A stretch of DNA of 64,000 nucleotides from Rhynochetos jubatus (Eukaryota > Chordata > Aves > Eurypygiformes > Rhynochetidae): positions 40,064,118 through 40,128,117 of the forward strand of contig CM050653.1 of NCBI GenBank assembly GCA_027574665.1, written 5' to 3'. Numbering within the stretch: position 1 is the stretch's first letter; each line of letters begins with the position of its first letter. This document shows positions 22,351-35,140 of this stretch, in pieces. The position numbers and the translations under genes were made by a program. Under the pieces are notes generated by a model. That model was not told the DNA's origin and did not search any database. It saw nothing but the letters and a program-made list of their open reading frames with translations.

Positions 22351-25075
22351 ACGCCTTAGTTGCTGGGGTGGGTGCTTTCGGGTTTTCCCTGTGTTAGTTA
22401 AAATCCCCCCAAACTTCTGCCAGGCGTCACGTTCTAGCTGCTGCTTGCCCCACGAGGATCAACCAAAACCACAATTCTTTTTCCTAATCTTGTTGGGGAA
22501 AAGCTGGTATATGGAAAGACAATCCTATTTCAAGCTTTGGCTCATTGGGAAGCGCAGCCACTCTCCGGGAGCGTGCCTTTGCAGGGTAGTATTTTTGGGA
22601 TGCAGGTGCTACACTGGCATGCGCAAGAAGGTTCCAGAACGGTGGTGCCGGCGAGGCGGAGCACCCACCTCTCGCTAGGGACCATGCGAGGGGAATGGGC
22701 AATCCGGCTTGCACAGGACATCCTGCTGGAACCCAGGGTGTATGTGACGAGGAGGAGAGCTCGGCTTCCCTCGGTGACCAAGCTGTAGCTCAGTGCGGTC
22801 GTTAAATGGGGAGCCACCCGAAAACACCTGTGTGCTGCTCCTACCGAAGGAGTTTTGGGAAATCCAAGTGGTTGAAACCTGTGTGAAGTTTACAAGGGCA
22901 ATAGGTGGTGATGCTCCCTCCTAAGAAGCCCTGACCTGCGGTAGATCACTAGCTCCCTTTGTAGCATAGGCATTACCACGCTTTATTCAGCAGGACGTGT
23001 CCGTTTTGCTTTCTAACTGGACAAATTACACAAAATCAGCTGGGAGGGGCGCCTCACTTGAGGGAGGAGAAAGAGCGTTTGAGGAGACCTTGATTTCAAA
23101 CATCGCTTTGCGTGTCCTACCATTTGTCCTAACCAAGCAGAGTTGTTACCTCCTGCAGGTGTGAAGTCCCGCTTTTTTCCCCTCCCTTCCTGCTTTTAGC
23201 ATGAAGGAAATAGCTATTCATGAACACGCGTTTCAGGTGGTTCTTAAACATTCTTGCATTACAGCTGGAACATCAAGAGGTTAAAATAACCTAGAATGTT
23301 CCTCCTTATCCTTTTGCTGTCTCTAGCAAACCATATTTAAAATTGGAGCACACTGAGCAAAATCGTAGTCAATTCTGGGGAAGTGGGGGATGTTTTGTGG
23401 TTGAAAGTCAGAAAGCTGACAAATAACATCTTCACAAATACCTGGGTCTTGCAGGTCTTCAGCATGGTTGGCGCTGCCACAGCTACCTTCCTGCCTGCTG
23501 CTTGGTGCAATGTGTAAGTACAAGAGGTGTTCCTATGCATTTTTCTGTGTGGATTTTGGTAGGTTAATGGTTTCTTCCCTCCCCACCCCCTCCCCTTTAA
23601 ATAGGCGGGTTGGTTGCGACAAATGGGGGATGTAGCATATTGCAGATGTTTTTGGTTGGGAGGCATCATGGGTAATATCTGAAAGACACTGCTTTTAATA
23701 CCAGGGGAAAAAAATAGTAACTAGGAAGGAATTTGCCTGTATTTCCAGTGCTCATATCACCAGCACCTGTTCCCTGGGAAAGAATGAGCTGTATTTCAAT
23801 TAATTTGTAGCAATGTTATGGCCTTTCTTGAGCCATGGAAATGTCGTAAGGTAGGTACCGCAAGGATTTCATTAATACCACTCAACAGTCAATGAATAGA
23901 TGAAAACCGCATAGCAAAACTAAGGTATGGTAACAAACACAACTTATTTCATGTGAAAATACTGTTTTTAATGTAATATAAATATAAACTCTCTTACCAG
24001 TATGAAACATCTATGTATAAATGCCCATTCAGAAGGGAAGAGTTGGCCGCATTTCACCACAGTTTAAGTAATTGTGGGTTAATAGGTTCCTGTCAAATAC
24101 ATGCTGGGATATGTTCATGTAAGAAGTAATGATTCTTCTTAACATGCCTGAATTTTACCTTGAAAAGAAGTCCATGTTTCTAAAAACTCTTAATACTGCG
24201 TAGGTGCACAATGGCTGTCTAGAGATGTAAAACAGGTTTTGAAAAGATGCTGTGGAGGGTAGAAGTAGTGGATGCTCCTAAGATCTGTTTTAGAAATAGA
24301 AGGGAGGAGGGAATTGGGCCTTCCAGTGAAAACAGTGTCCTACTTGATAATTTTTTTCTTTCATACATCACGCTAAATGATGCTACATTTTGACTTGTGT
24401 TACTGGAATGTTGTTGGCTAGTCTTAGTCAGGCTTGCGTTTTAAAAGATAGATGAGGGCTACAAGATCTGTTTAAACTGAGTGTACATAATGAGAGCTAG
24501 GTGGACCTGATATTACCTAAAATTGTTTTGAAAACAGAAACTGTTTGCTGTACTTGAGCAGTGTCTTCAGTGTTTTCTCAGTGTGTACTTGGTATTTAAT
24601 GTTAGGGTATGGCTGCCCCAAATCAGTCACATCAGTAGTGACTGAGTAAATGTGATATTCTTTCATGAGAAACTTGTCGTTCACTATTCCTCTGAATTAG
24701 GTGGTTAATGTGTTTATTGAAAAAATCTTACAACTTGGATTTCTTAAGTATGAAGTTTCTAACATTCTTGTCACATTCTGTGCATTTGTGTAGTGGTGTC
24801 AACACACGTGCATGGTGCAAGGAGAGGGAACAATATTTACTTCATGCATTACGTTCGATGTCATATGCAGCTAGAGTGGGGGTGATGCAGGCTGTATTTT
24901 TAAAAAGGGAGCGGAGGGGAAAATCCTTGTTCTACAAGTGTTTTTAGGAAAAATAGTTAATCAATATAGGCTTGTCTGGTTTTGCTGGGGAGTGGATGCT
25001 TTGTAACAACGTTTGTAGGTTTGGGGTTTCTTTTTCTTCTGGTAATTCTTCATTTTTAAAGAATTGGTGTCCTAG
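22351..25075. other. Presumed intron 1, proximal part
   Basis: The CpG-rich shore fades by about 22,860. After that the sequence is ordinary intron-like DNA. One perfect inverted repeat (arms TCAGTCAC and GTGACTGA, 7-nt spacer) lies at 24,623-24,645. No exon is recognised. Confidence 0.5.
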
Positions 25076-25127
25076 TTTAAGAAACCAGCAAGTGAGGGAG
25101 AGATGCGAGATCTTATTACAAGAAAAG
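25076..25127 (+). other. Weak candidate cassette exon (52 nt)
   Basis: Left edge TCCTAG|TTTAAG with pyrimidine-rich DNA upstream; right edge AGAAAAG|GTGAGT, a perfect donor. Two reading frames stay open through it, and one holds an ATG at 25,102 (M-R-D-L-I-T-R-K). The acceptor is mediocre and I recognise no peptide. It could be a 5' untranslated exon, or chance. Confidence 0.22.
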
Positions 25128-25439
25128 GTGAGTACTATCCTGTTCCTCATTGTTTCATTCACGGGGTTATTCCTCCTTGTGTCTGACCTGCCAAAAGATT
25201 ATTTGAGAGGGGAGGGAAAGAAGAGAGTGTGGGGTTTTTTTTTTTAAGGTAGGCACATGTATGGGAGGGGATGCTTAATTAGAAAATGGTAATAGAGCCC
25301 TACAGCCTGATGGAGTGAGAACATGACAATCCCCAGCCAGCTGGGTGGGGCACAATGCAGTGCTAACCGTATGCCTTTTGTCTAATAAAAATGTCTGGGA
25401 AAAAAAGTGATTGTCTGGCCAACAGCATCCCACTTGACC

Positions 25440-25720
25440 TTTTTTAAGACAGGAAAACAAAGTTAATGAATGTGTCTTTCAATCGCCACCCGCTACGTCG
25501 GGATTTTTGTGCAGTGCTGGAGAGCCACGGCTCTGGCTGCTTTGGTTCCTATCGCAGCATGGCTATTCGCGAGTTTGAAAGATTATTTGTGAAACAGTGC
25601 CTGTTGAAATTATTAAAGCCTCGAGCAAAAGCAAAGCCCTGTATACAGCTGCTAAACTACTTTGCCTGCCTGTTTTTAAGGTTTCTTTTCTTGTCAGTGC
25701 AATGAATTAACTTCACCGGA
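25440..25720. promoter_or_regulatory. Candidate conserved intronic block
   Basis: This region keeps several intact CpGs (ACGTCGG, TTCGCGAG, CCTCGAGC) in an otherwise CpG-poor intron and has one open frame (25,466-25,705) without stops or a recognisable domain. Retained CpGs suggest constraint or low methylation. Whether it is an enhancer is inference. Confidence 0.28.
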
Positions 25721-27486
25721 GTTTCACAGGGCTGCTGGAAAATAACAAATCTTGCTGTTCCTAAGCTGCTCTTTTAAGTCTCCTGTATTACTGAATAGTT
25801 GGAATTACTAGATAATTACAGAAAACCTAGTGCATTATGTAAGTTAAATGTAGGCTTTGTTTAAAAACCTTGGTTTAATGAGATAAGGCATTCTTAAGTG
25901 CACTTGCTAGAAAAATGTATTTGAGCATTTTTTAAATGCTGAAAACACTGCATGATTTATTACAGAATTTGTAGCGTTTCGTAACCAGGACACTTGCGAG
26001 ACGCTGTTATTTTTTTTTTAAAGCTCTAGAATGTGAAATCAAGTCTAATAACTCCAGATATGTGTAAGCAGCCATTTACGTTCTGCTAAATTTGAAACTG
26101 TATAAATCCTATAGCTTGTGCATGACTCTAAGCCTGAGCCTATTGAAAACTGTTGTACAAGAGCCTGATTGTTCTGATGCAGATGATCATCAGTGTGAGG
26201 GGAATTTTGTATGGTTGTGAGGTACCTTGGAAATAATAAAACTAATATTTGTGCTGATTTGTTAGCCCATTAAATGCTTAATTACTTCCTTTGAACATGA
26301 TTGAGGCGGTTCATTTACAAATTAATACTTGTTTTTAATGCTAGGTGACAGTATCACCACTGAAATGCAGAATTCCGTGGTTTACGCTTTCTGTAGAGAC
26401 AAACAATTTAATTTGCATGTATCGAAAAGAAAATGGTGGCTCCTCTCCGTGAACACAGAATAGAAAACTGATGTGGTGATGTCTTAACGCTGGGGCGCTG
26501 CCTTGTGAAGGATAATGTAGATGCTGAAGTATCCTAAAATCAGGCAAACTTTCAAATGAGCAGTGACCGTTTTGAGGCGCAGTTCCTTTCTGCTGCACTT
26601 AATATCAGAATGTTACAAGGAGTGTCGGCATTAATAGAACACACACCGGCTTATGTGTTGTATTATAGGTAAAACAGGGAATAGGCTAAAGAGGGGAAAT
26701 AAAGTGCTATCCAGGAACTGATTTTTCTTAAGCTTACTCTAGGATGATCGATGCTAAGATGAAAAAGTGTAAACAGTACATATTTATCATCTGTGCAGTA
26801 TTGATCTAGATGAAAAGGAAACAAGTAAAAATCAGCATTTTAAATAGACCTTAAAAATGAATCTCGAAGACTTTGAAACCCATAATCAGTGTAAATTGGA
26901 GGGGAGGAGAAGGAAGGGACTGTGGGGGAATGGTTGCAGGAGTAGAGCACGTGCTCTACTTCAGCTCCCTGTAAGGAAGTAGGTATCGTGATGGAGAAGA
27001 TAAAGCGGCCACCTAAATTTACTGGATTTCAAATCAACTAGTAGCACTTGTGAATTATACAGGGTATTTCTGCAGATCAGTGTGTTGCATCTGTGCTTTG
27101 TTGGAGCAGCAGACCCATTTGCAAAGCTGTTTGTCACACTGTCGTTTTTATTATAATAGGGCTTATATGGAAATATTCCTGCAATGCATCTAAAGAGAAG
27201 ACAAATGGCAGCATTTATAGAAGGTGGCAGCTTATACCGCAATGTGTGTGTAGGGAGGAGGGGGTTGGTGTTGTGTCGATCCGCTGCCCCCCTCCCAGAC
27301 GCCTTGCTAAAGAGGGATTGATGTTATTTTGTTTAAATATGGTGCACATTACATTGGACTAATGTAAAGATTAACACAATAGGGCTCTTAACCTGGTTAA
27401 GGACTCTGGGTCCTGCCCCAAGGTAAATAATGAATACGGTTTTGTTTGCCCAGCGGGTCTTACTGTGTGGAAAAATAGCTGGGAAT

Positions 27487-27521
27487 CTCTTCCTTTTTTT
27501 TTTTTTCTTTTTTTCCTTTTT
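27487..27521 (+). repeat. Polypyrimidine tract
   Basis: An uninterrupted T/C stretch dominated by T runs. The complementary strand is all purine. It could be a decayed poly(A) tail on the minus strand, but no retroelement body is recognisable beside it. Confidence 0.85.
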
Positions 27522-27859
27522 AACTGCTTGTTTCACATATAAATCAATTGAAATTAAGGGTGTTTTGGAAGAAGTTTGGCCTTTCTAACAAGCCAAGAGA
27601 TTTGTTGTTTTTATTTCAGCTGTAGGACCTGATGCTATTTTAATATTTTTAAACTTAAAGAGCAAAGCCATCAATTTCAAGATAAAAAAACCCTCTTTGG
27701 ATGATGTAAAGCAGCAATTGGTCTTGTGGACTTGTTCATCCTCTGTAGTGAACGTGGTCCTTAGTAATTCAGCAATATACTGTTAATTTTTTTGTAAATG
27801 TGGGATTTAATTTTTCTTGGAGTGTAAGAGGGGAAAAACATGAACAAGAAAGGCAGGAA

Positions 27860-27880
27860 GGGGGGGGGGGGGGGGCGGGG
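27860..27880 (+). repeat. Poly-G run (G16-C-G4)
   Basis: Sixteen consecutive G's, a C, then four G's, followed by AGGAGATGG. Homopolymers of this length are prone to sequencing error, so the exact count should not be trusted. Confidence 0.85.
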
Positions 27881-30734
27881 AGGAGATGGTGTGGGTTTTT
27901 TCCATTGGGAAAGACTGTTGTCCCTTCTGAATAGATTTAATTTCTCAGCCTTCCCTGCTAAGGAATAACATAGAAGGGATGCAAGTCTTAGTGGATAATA
28001 CAGGCTTTATGTGCAGGAAGATGCAAAGCTGCACCCAGGTTCCTTGGTGTCCTGGTGGGTCACACCTTCCCCCTCTGGACCCCACCTGGTGATGGATAGG
28101 TCTGGCTAAGTTTTTGGCTCCTCTTTGTTCTGTTGAAAACCAGTGCTCATCTCAGAGGCTGACAAATAAGAAACAGGTTATTTTAAGGATTTACTAAAGT
28201 GCAAGTTTAAATTAGAATGCTTCTGAAGACATATCTAGTCTAGATTTAGACCGCAACTGAAAAAGTCATGTTATTATTTTGGTTAACTATCAAGGTAACA
28301 ATGCCATGAGCAACTTTGGAGCATATTGAGGGAAAATGGCTGACTCCAGTTGTCTTGGCTGCGCTTACAGCAGCAAGAGCTCTGCCCCAAATCCTTCGTG
28401 GGTGCTGGTTCGTGGTGCCATGAGCCAAGCCCTCTGCTTTGAGATGCACCTCGTGCTTCTTGCACCCTTGGACAGCTCTGTTAGCACAAGCTCAGTGGTT
28501 TTTCTCAGCTTGCTGGTGTGCTGTGGACCTTTCATCCTGAGCTGCTTGACTCATCAGTACCTCTTAAAACAGTTGTTGGCAAGGCTGAGGCAAAAAATGC
28601 TGGCGTTGCTGCAGCCAGGGCCAGTGGTGCTGTTGACTGCAGTTGGGGAGAGGCATGCACCACTCATGGTTATATAGTGGCTGCACATCCCTTTCCCTTT
28701 GTTTGGTGTCCTCCCAGAAACCAGCAGTAGGGAGGAGGGTCTGGAAGAAGCACCAGATGAGAGCGTCTGTTACCACCTACTTTCCAATTCAGTTAGATAA
28801 CTTAGCAGAACAGGATTACTCTAGCCTAAAGAAAGAAAAATCTCTGTCTAGCAGTTAGTGACTCATGTGGCACAGCTGCTTGGAGGCGATCGGCAGCCTT
28901 GCTGTGCCAGAGCAGGTATGAGAGCTTAGGAACAGAGGAGCCACTTTTGAGGACTTGTGGGTTTACTGGAAGTGGAAACACTCTTGACATGCTGTGGTAG
29001 GTATTGTATTGGTGAAGCTGCTGGTGACCATATCTTAAATCTCTGCTGTTGACTGATCACCAGGTCCAAGGAAGGACCAGGCAGAAAACTTGACAAAACC
29101 CAGGTACTTGTAGTGTGAATTAGACCCTGCTTTCCTGCCTGCCCCTGTCCAGCTGTGTTACCAGACCTCAGAGCCATTGAGGATGAGCACAGCTGGGAGA
29201 GCTTGGAGCTTGGCACTGGCTGGACAAAGCTTGCTCTTGAAGGGAGAGATGACTCCAGCTGATTCCAGAAGTACAGCTTCATCACATCTTGCAGTGGTTC
29301 TCTAGCTGGGTTATGTATTTAAAAAAAAAAAAACCAAAACACTTTTCCCCAAAAAAAACCCAGTCAAACCCCCCACATTCTCCTTCAAAGCTTCCTCTTT
29401 AAAAGTTAGACACTGCCTGGTGACTTACGCTGAGATTGAAGGCAGGATGTGCAGGGACTTAAGACAGCTCAATCTGTCACAGATGCCAAGACTGACCTTG
29501 GACACACAGATAAGCTTCCTCCAGCGTTGCTTTTCTGGCTAAGAATTGGGCGCGGTGGCAGAAATGGCATTTATCGACCTCTCACAAGTGTGCTGTGAGG
29601 TCTAATGTTTGTGATCCTTTGGGAAGAAGTGCAGTGTGCACCTAGCTGGCACTCCTGCTTCATAACCCCCTTCATAGGGGTGAGGTGGGAAGCATGGTTA
29701 GAATCTTCACTCCTCCAAACCTGCTAGCCATGGGCTCCTCCAAAAAAACAGGGATGGCTTTCCTGGATGAAGGAAGAGGTTGACCTCCAGAGCATTTGAA
29801 TGCATTATCCAGCTGGCTGTCAATATTTGAGCCCATGGAAATAAGGAATCGGTGGGGCTCCATGCAGCCCCTTTTGGGAGAAGGAAGAGTATTTTCCTTG
29901 CTTTGTGTTTTAAGTGAAAGCGATGTCAGCTGCCCAGATAAGAGTCTGGGAAGCACTGTGTGTTCTGTAGCCTATAAAGGGGACTTTGCTGCTTGGAGCT
30001 GAGCAACCAGAGCATGGATGGGATTTACTGCTGTGAGTGATGTGCCCTCTTCCCTCCACGGTGTGCTCAGTGGGAAGGCTCCACATCTGCCTGTGGCTTT
30101 CGCCCCTGGACAGCATCACTTGCTGGATTATGGAGGCTGTCATTTATCATCACTGTCTCTAACTGTAAAAGACAGTCCACTGCTCCTGACACAGCAACGG
30201 GAGGATTGGCTATGGTTGAGAAACAGCTGGCAGGGTTGGCAGGCTTTTTTAAGTAGGAAAGTGACTTCAAAGGAAGAAAAGGAGGTTGGGAGGGAGGGAA
30301 CAACCCCCAAAGACCTACAGCAACAGCTTTACACTTGCACAGAGACTTGAGATTTGCATGAAGAATGAAAAACGGTATAAATAAATATGCTTGAGCACAA
30401 TTAGATATAGGAATTATTAAAAAAAAAAAAAAACACACACAAGGCAGGAGGGCATGTATTCAGAAAGGTCAGCGGGATTAAGATTCCTGCCAGGGAAAGC
30501 CAATGGGAAGTGAGTAGAGTTTTCAGGGGGGGGAACATACATACCAGAAAAGGGAATGGGTGGGTTGCCTGGATGTTGCTGGGGCTTGCCAGTGTGTTGA
30601 GCAGAGGGGACCCGGCAGCTTGTCTGCATGCCAAGAGGCTAGTGTCCAGCTGGACAACAAATGGCCTGTTTGAGGGTCCGAAGGTTGGATGGTAATGAGA
30701 TTAACAGCACATTTGCAGTCTAAATCACCATGTA

Positions 30735-30810
30735 GTGGAGGGTGTCCCTGCCCGTGGCAGGGGCTTGGATCTTTAAGGTCCCTTCCAACCCAAACCATTC
30801 TGTGATTCTA
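30735..30810 (+). mobile_element. Avian CR1 LINE, truncated 3' end
   Basis: Reads GAGGGTGTCCCTGCCCGTGG, then CAGGGGCTTGGATC, then TTTAAGGTCCCTTCCAACCC and AAACCATTCTGTGATTCTA. This is the hallmark 3' untranslated end of bird CR1 elements, including the terminal ATTCTRTG-type unit. The family form has about a dozen more bases between GGGG and GATCTTTAAGG (GGTTGGAACTAGAT), which are deleted here. The 5' truncation is extreme, as is usual for CR1. It is much better preserved than the other LINE fossils in the window, and it is the main evidence that the organism is a bird. Confidence 0.93.
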
Positions 30811-33800
30811 AAAACTAACAAGTTCTGGTACTTGCTAGCTCGATTCTATCCCTATTAAAATCTGGCTTTCTGCAGGTACAGCTACTACACTGAAAGAAAG
30901 GCACCTCACGGTGGAAAAGTTGCACAGGTTCAGCATTAGCCTCTCTGAGAAAGGTGTTGGGCACTCACGTACCTGCTTACACTGAGAGCTGTGGTGTCCT
31001 GTACTGCTTTGATTTTAGGGCTTGTGTACTCATGCAGTGTCAGTGCTCTGGAGACCTCCTAGTTTTCCTTCAGATACATTTTTGGCAGCGTTAAAGTGAC
31101 TGTATAAAGCCCATTTGCCTAAACCTTGAGCAGGGTTGATCGGTTTAAAAGGTAATCCAACAGTGTCAGGAAAACAGGTTGGAGGCCATGAGCAAATTCA
31201 GCAAACCCATCCATCAGAAACCAGAGTGCAAAGAGGTACTAGCAGGGTGCTGCGTGTTACATGGGCACGTGTATCGGGAAAGCCCCTGCTGCTGTCTGGT
31301 ACCCATACTGCCCCACATGCAGTACCTCCAGTCACTACCAGCAGTTGCAGGAGAGTGATGACTTTGTGTCCATCGTGCATTAAATCCTTGCAAGGCTTGT
31401 GCTGACTTGCAGTGGAGCAAGCCTGCGGTGTTGGGGTGTGAGTCCCTCCTCCTGTCCTGTGCTGCCTTCACCACCAAGGTGCCTTAAAAGCCGCTGATCC
31501 GCTGTCTCGTGGAAAGCGTGTTTGGGGTTTTTCCTACTGAGTGTCAGCTCCTGCCTAGTCACATCAGCGTCACATAATCTGCTGCCCGCGTGTTTCTCAG
31601 TTGCCATCTCAGCGTCCAGCTTCCCCTCCTGGCTCACCTTGTTCTTCCCTGGCTGCTGCTGTGTCTGCAGCAGTTCTGGGTGCTGTCACAGGCTGGCATC
31701 CCTGTGTAGTGCTGCAAGTAACAGATGGTACGAGAGCTCGCTGCTTCAGTGCATCCCAGAAGAGGTGCAGATGTAAGTTCAGGCTCCTTAGGAGCAGGGT
31801 TTTATGAAAACTCATACCCAATGAGCAGCAATGGCAGCAGCAGAAAGCTTCAGTAGGTATCTCCACCCACACCCCGCTTCAAAATAGTATCGAGAACATT
31901 CAGCAGTTGGGAGTCTAATGTGTCCTGGGGTATACAGATTTATTTTTGTTTTAATCTGGCTTTTCTGGTTATTCAAGAATCATGTGATGAAAGTTAAAGG
32001 GGTTTTATTTTTCTACATCTTGAAGGTTAAAGTGGCAACAGTTTCTTTGTGCTGTTTGACACAGAATCCAGCCTTAGCCTGAGAGCACCATGGCTTCCCT
32101 TCGGTGGTGCGTGGCTGATAACATATCAAATACCAAGGAACAGCTGAACAAAAGCTCTTTTTAAACCAAACAAACAAAAAAAAAAAAGCCCTACACCAAA
32201 CCCCGGAGGCCGTAGCATTGCTGGTTCTTATTCTTAAACTGTTTTGCCTTGTTGGGCTGGGATTGGAAAGCATGTTAGAAAGCACTCCTGCTTGCAAAAA
32301 TAATCCACGCTAAATCAAGCCATTCCTTAACTCCATCAGCCCTGAAACTTGGGGAAAAACACCATTCCTGCTACTTTCCTTAGTAGCAGGTGTCTCTGGT
32401 GCCTCGGGACATGCAGAAGAAAAGGGCTGCCTTGTTGGCTGTAAGGATGCATGCAGCTTACCTGTCCTTATGGAGATACGGAAAATGCAGCTGAGTTGTT
32501 GCTGCAACCTCATGAAGAAGTCGGTGAGGGCAGCGTTAGAAGCTGTGGTGTTTGATTGCCCTTTGGGAATAGAAAATTGAGGTGATGCAGGAGATGATTC
32601 TGGTGGGCAGAGAAGGGCCGTGGGTTGCTTTGCCCAGTGCTTGCATTGCCTGCATCTTGCTTTACGTTGCTTGCTTATGTTATAAATAGATCAAGTCTGG
32701 AATACGGCTCATATACAAACCTGCAAAAAAAAAAAAAAAACCAGGGTAAGCTTCTGGGTGCTGTGTAGCTAACCTAACAGGGGTTTTGTTTTGGGATCTG
32801 TTTCAGGGGAACATAGGTGAGAAACGGGAGGTGAATGGGCCTTTGTGAGGAGCAGTGGGGCAACAAAACCTCTCTGTGGCCCTCACCCAGAGCAAGAGGA
32901 GTTTAACCTTGCAAGCTCAGAGCTGTTTGAGGGGGCGAGATGGGGCGTGTGTGGTTTGGCAAATCAGCCGTTGGGGTTAATGCCGCCCAGAGCCTTTTGA
33001 CCCCACAGGCAGGTCCCTGGGGCTGGTGGGAAGAGGGAGTCGGACACAGGGCTACCACTTTTGTGTTTTGCGTTTGTCCATCTCTTTTATTTTTCCTTGT
33101 CTGCCCTCGTGTCCCAGGATTGATCAGCCTGATCTAAAACCCTGCTCTGGAGGCTCTGTCCTCTCCTGCAGCTGAGCAAGCAGGGTGAGGCCCCTCATCT
33201 GCTGGCAGCATCCCAAGGGGACAAGGGAAGCTGAGCTGCGGGGCACCGAGGCATCCTGGTGTGGGGGCTCCCCACGCTGCGGGGAACACAGCTGTGCCCA
33301 TTGCCCTTCTCCCTCCCTTCAAAAATAAACCCGCCGGGGATTCAATAAAAGGTGAAACCCAACGTAGCAATTCTAGAGAGCGGCTAATATTTTATTATTG
33401 GGAAGAAACCGTCTCTGTGCGCGGGTAGGAAAAAGGAGAATGCGAGGAAGAGCGTGTTCTGCAAGGATGATGGGGTGTGGCTTGAGCACCAGTAACAAAC
33501 GCTGGAAGGAAAAATGCTCTTTGTTCTGCAGTCAGGTGGGTTGACAACTATTCTCACCCATCCCTGGCATGCATAACACCCAGTGCAATTAAAAGGTTGG
33601 GGAAGGCTTGACATACTGAAACTGCTGCAAATGCAGCAAGCAAAGAGATTCAGCCTAGAATCTGCTGCTTTGATATATTTATTTTTTTTAAACAATTAAG
33701 TTCTGAAGCTCGTCAGTATCAAATTCAGTGTATTTGTGTTTCTTACAGCTGCGCTGGTTTAATATCAATGTTTTGGGTGTTTAACGCTTCAAATGGTAAG

Positions 33801-34689
33801 TTAAAGCTCTCTGGCACTAAAATTTATACTGGCCTACATGCCACTAGCATTGGACAAAAGTGTGCATTTAAGTGTATTAAAAATGTGCATATCCATATAC
33901 GCATGTGGTACAGCAAATTATCTCATAATGACAGTCTTGCTAATCAGAAAATAATTTCAAAGCTATTTCTTTTAAACTACCCTTGTTTGTCTGGCAGGTT
34001 GAATCACATGTTTTGGGTTGTTGGGTTTTTTTTAATTACATAAATAGAAAATAAAAATACGTTCACAGTTGCTTTTAGATTGCTACAGGCTAAAGCAGTA
34101 TCTTGAGCTTAAAAAAAAACCCATTATCTTTCTTTATGCTTTGCTCATTATGTTGTAAGTTGGTTTGATGAAGTGACTAAAATGTTGGTGTCTTTTTCTA
34201 TTTTTTTTCTTTTTTCTCTTTTTTTTTTTTCATACCCCCTTCTCCCCAAGCATCAGAACTAAAACTTGGTCTCATTGCAATTGCTGGCAAGAAGTGAAAT
34301 CCTTGCGTAAGTGAAACACTATGAACTTTCTGTGGAAAAGCAAGTGGGGATGAACGTATAAAGCAACGAAAAGAGGATATGACCAATGTGCCATCTCCTC
34401 TCTTCCCATTTTAAGTAAATTCTTTTAAGTTCAGGGTCAGGAATTTGGACAGTTACTTATTTTGTGTGTCTGTATAAATATATGTATATTTTCATATCTT
34501 CAAAGATGTCTTATTTCTTTTTCTGGGAGGAAGAGAAATCTACTTGCGAATTTACATCTTGTGACATTTCCTTACAACTGCACGCTGGCGTATGTATTGC
34601 TAGAGGCCAGCCCATCATTTCTTGGTAAAAAGAACCTTTCAGCTCGGTTACCTCCTGTAGAGAGCTAATTTTCCAGCAGTCAGGCTTGA
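30811..34689. other. Presumed intron, nothing coding recognised
   Basis: No gene recognised. Homopolymer runs include A16 at 32,725-32,740 and a long T/C tract at about 34,190-34,249. 32,800-33,350 is GC-richer without being a CpG island. Confidence 0.5.
34190..34249 (+). repeat. Long T/C-rich tract
   Basis: Some 60 bp consisting almost entirely of T with scattered C, ending in CCCCCTTCTCCCC. It has triplex-forming composition but no mirror symmetry obvious by eye. Confidence 0.75.
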
Positions 34690-35140
34690 TCTGGATAAAT
34701 AATTAGAGAGCGCGAGAGAGAGATGAAGATGATCACATCAGCGCTGTCTGTAATTCAGTTAATACAGCCAGACCCTGTGATTTCGCGTCTGCAGCGTACT
34801 TGCGTTGGTCTCAAAAGCCGCAGAGGCAAGCAAGCAACAAAGCCAATCGGTTACATTTGTCTTGGAAGAATTAGCGGCACTTTTCATTCATTTCTCGAAA
34901 GGCAGCAAACAGCTGCAGCATGCATCTGCAGCACGAGAAGGTGATTCTTGACACGTTCGCTCTCCCAACCTCCCCCCACCCTCGTATGCAAAAATTTCAT
35001 CACGCGATTAACACTGGGGTACTGCCATCCTTAAGGATAGCGCTTTTTTTTTTTTTGCAGCTTGAGACCTTGCGGTGTTTTTGTATTCGATTTAAAATCG
35101 GTACCTTGGATAGTGGAGTGAAAGCTGACTAGGTGAAGCC
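34690..35140. promoter_or_regulatory. Candidate conserved intronic block
   Basis: It begins with a GAGA-type string (GAGAGCGCGAGAGAGAGATG) and keeps an unusual number of CpGs for intronic DNA (CAGCGCTG, TTCGCGTC, CACGCGATTAA). It also has ATTA and TGCATGCATCTGCAG strings. The composition differs from its neighbours and resembles the CpG-retaining block at 25,440. The functional call is inference. Confidence 0.3.

Larger units (their letters stand above)
25721..30734. other. Presumed intron, nothing coding recognised
   Basis: Mostly ordinary intronic sequence. It includes a pure pyrimidine tract at 27,487-27,521, a 16-G run at 27,860-27,875 and an A15 run with a short AC repeat at 30,419-30,440. 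Open frames at about 28,340-30,350 are overlapping shadows with no family resemblance. Confidence 0.5.

Noticed and set aside
22061-22678. 205-codon frame starting ATGGAAAGTGGC
   Set aside because: No recognised domain; it lies in the CpG shore after the first donor with no acceptor upstream, and composition explains the openness.
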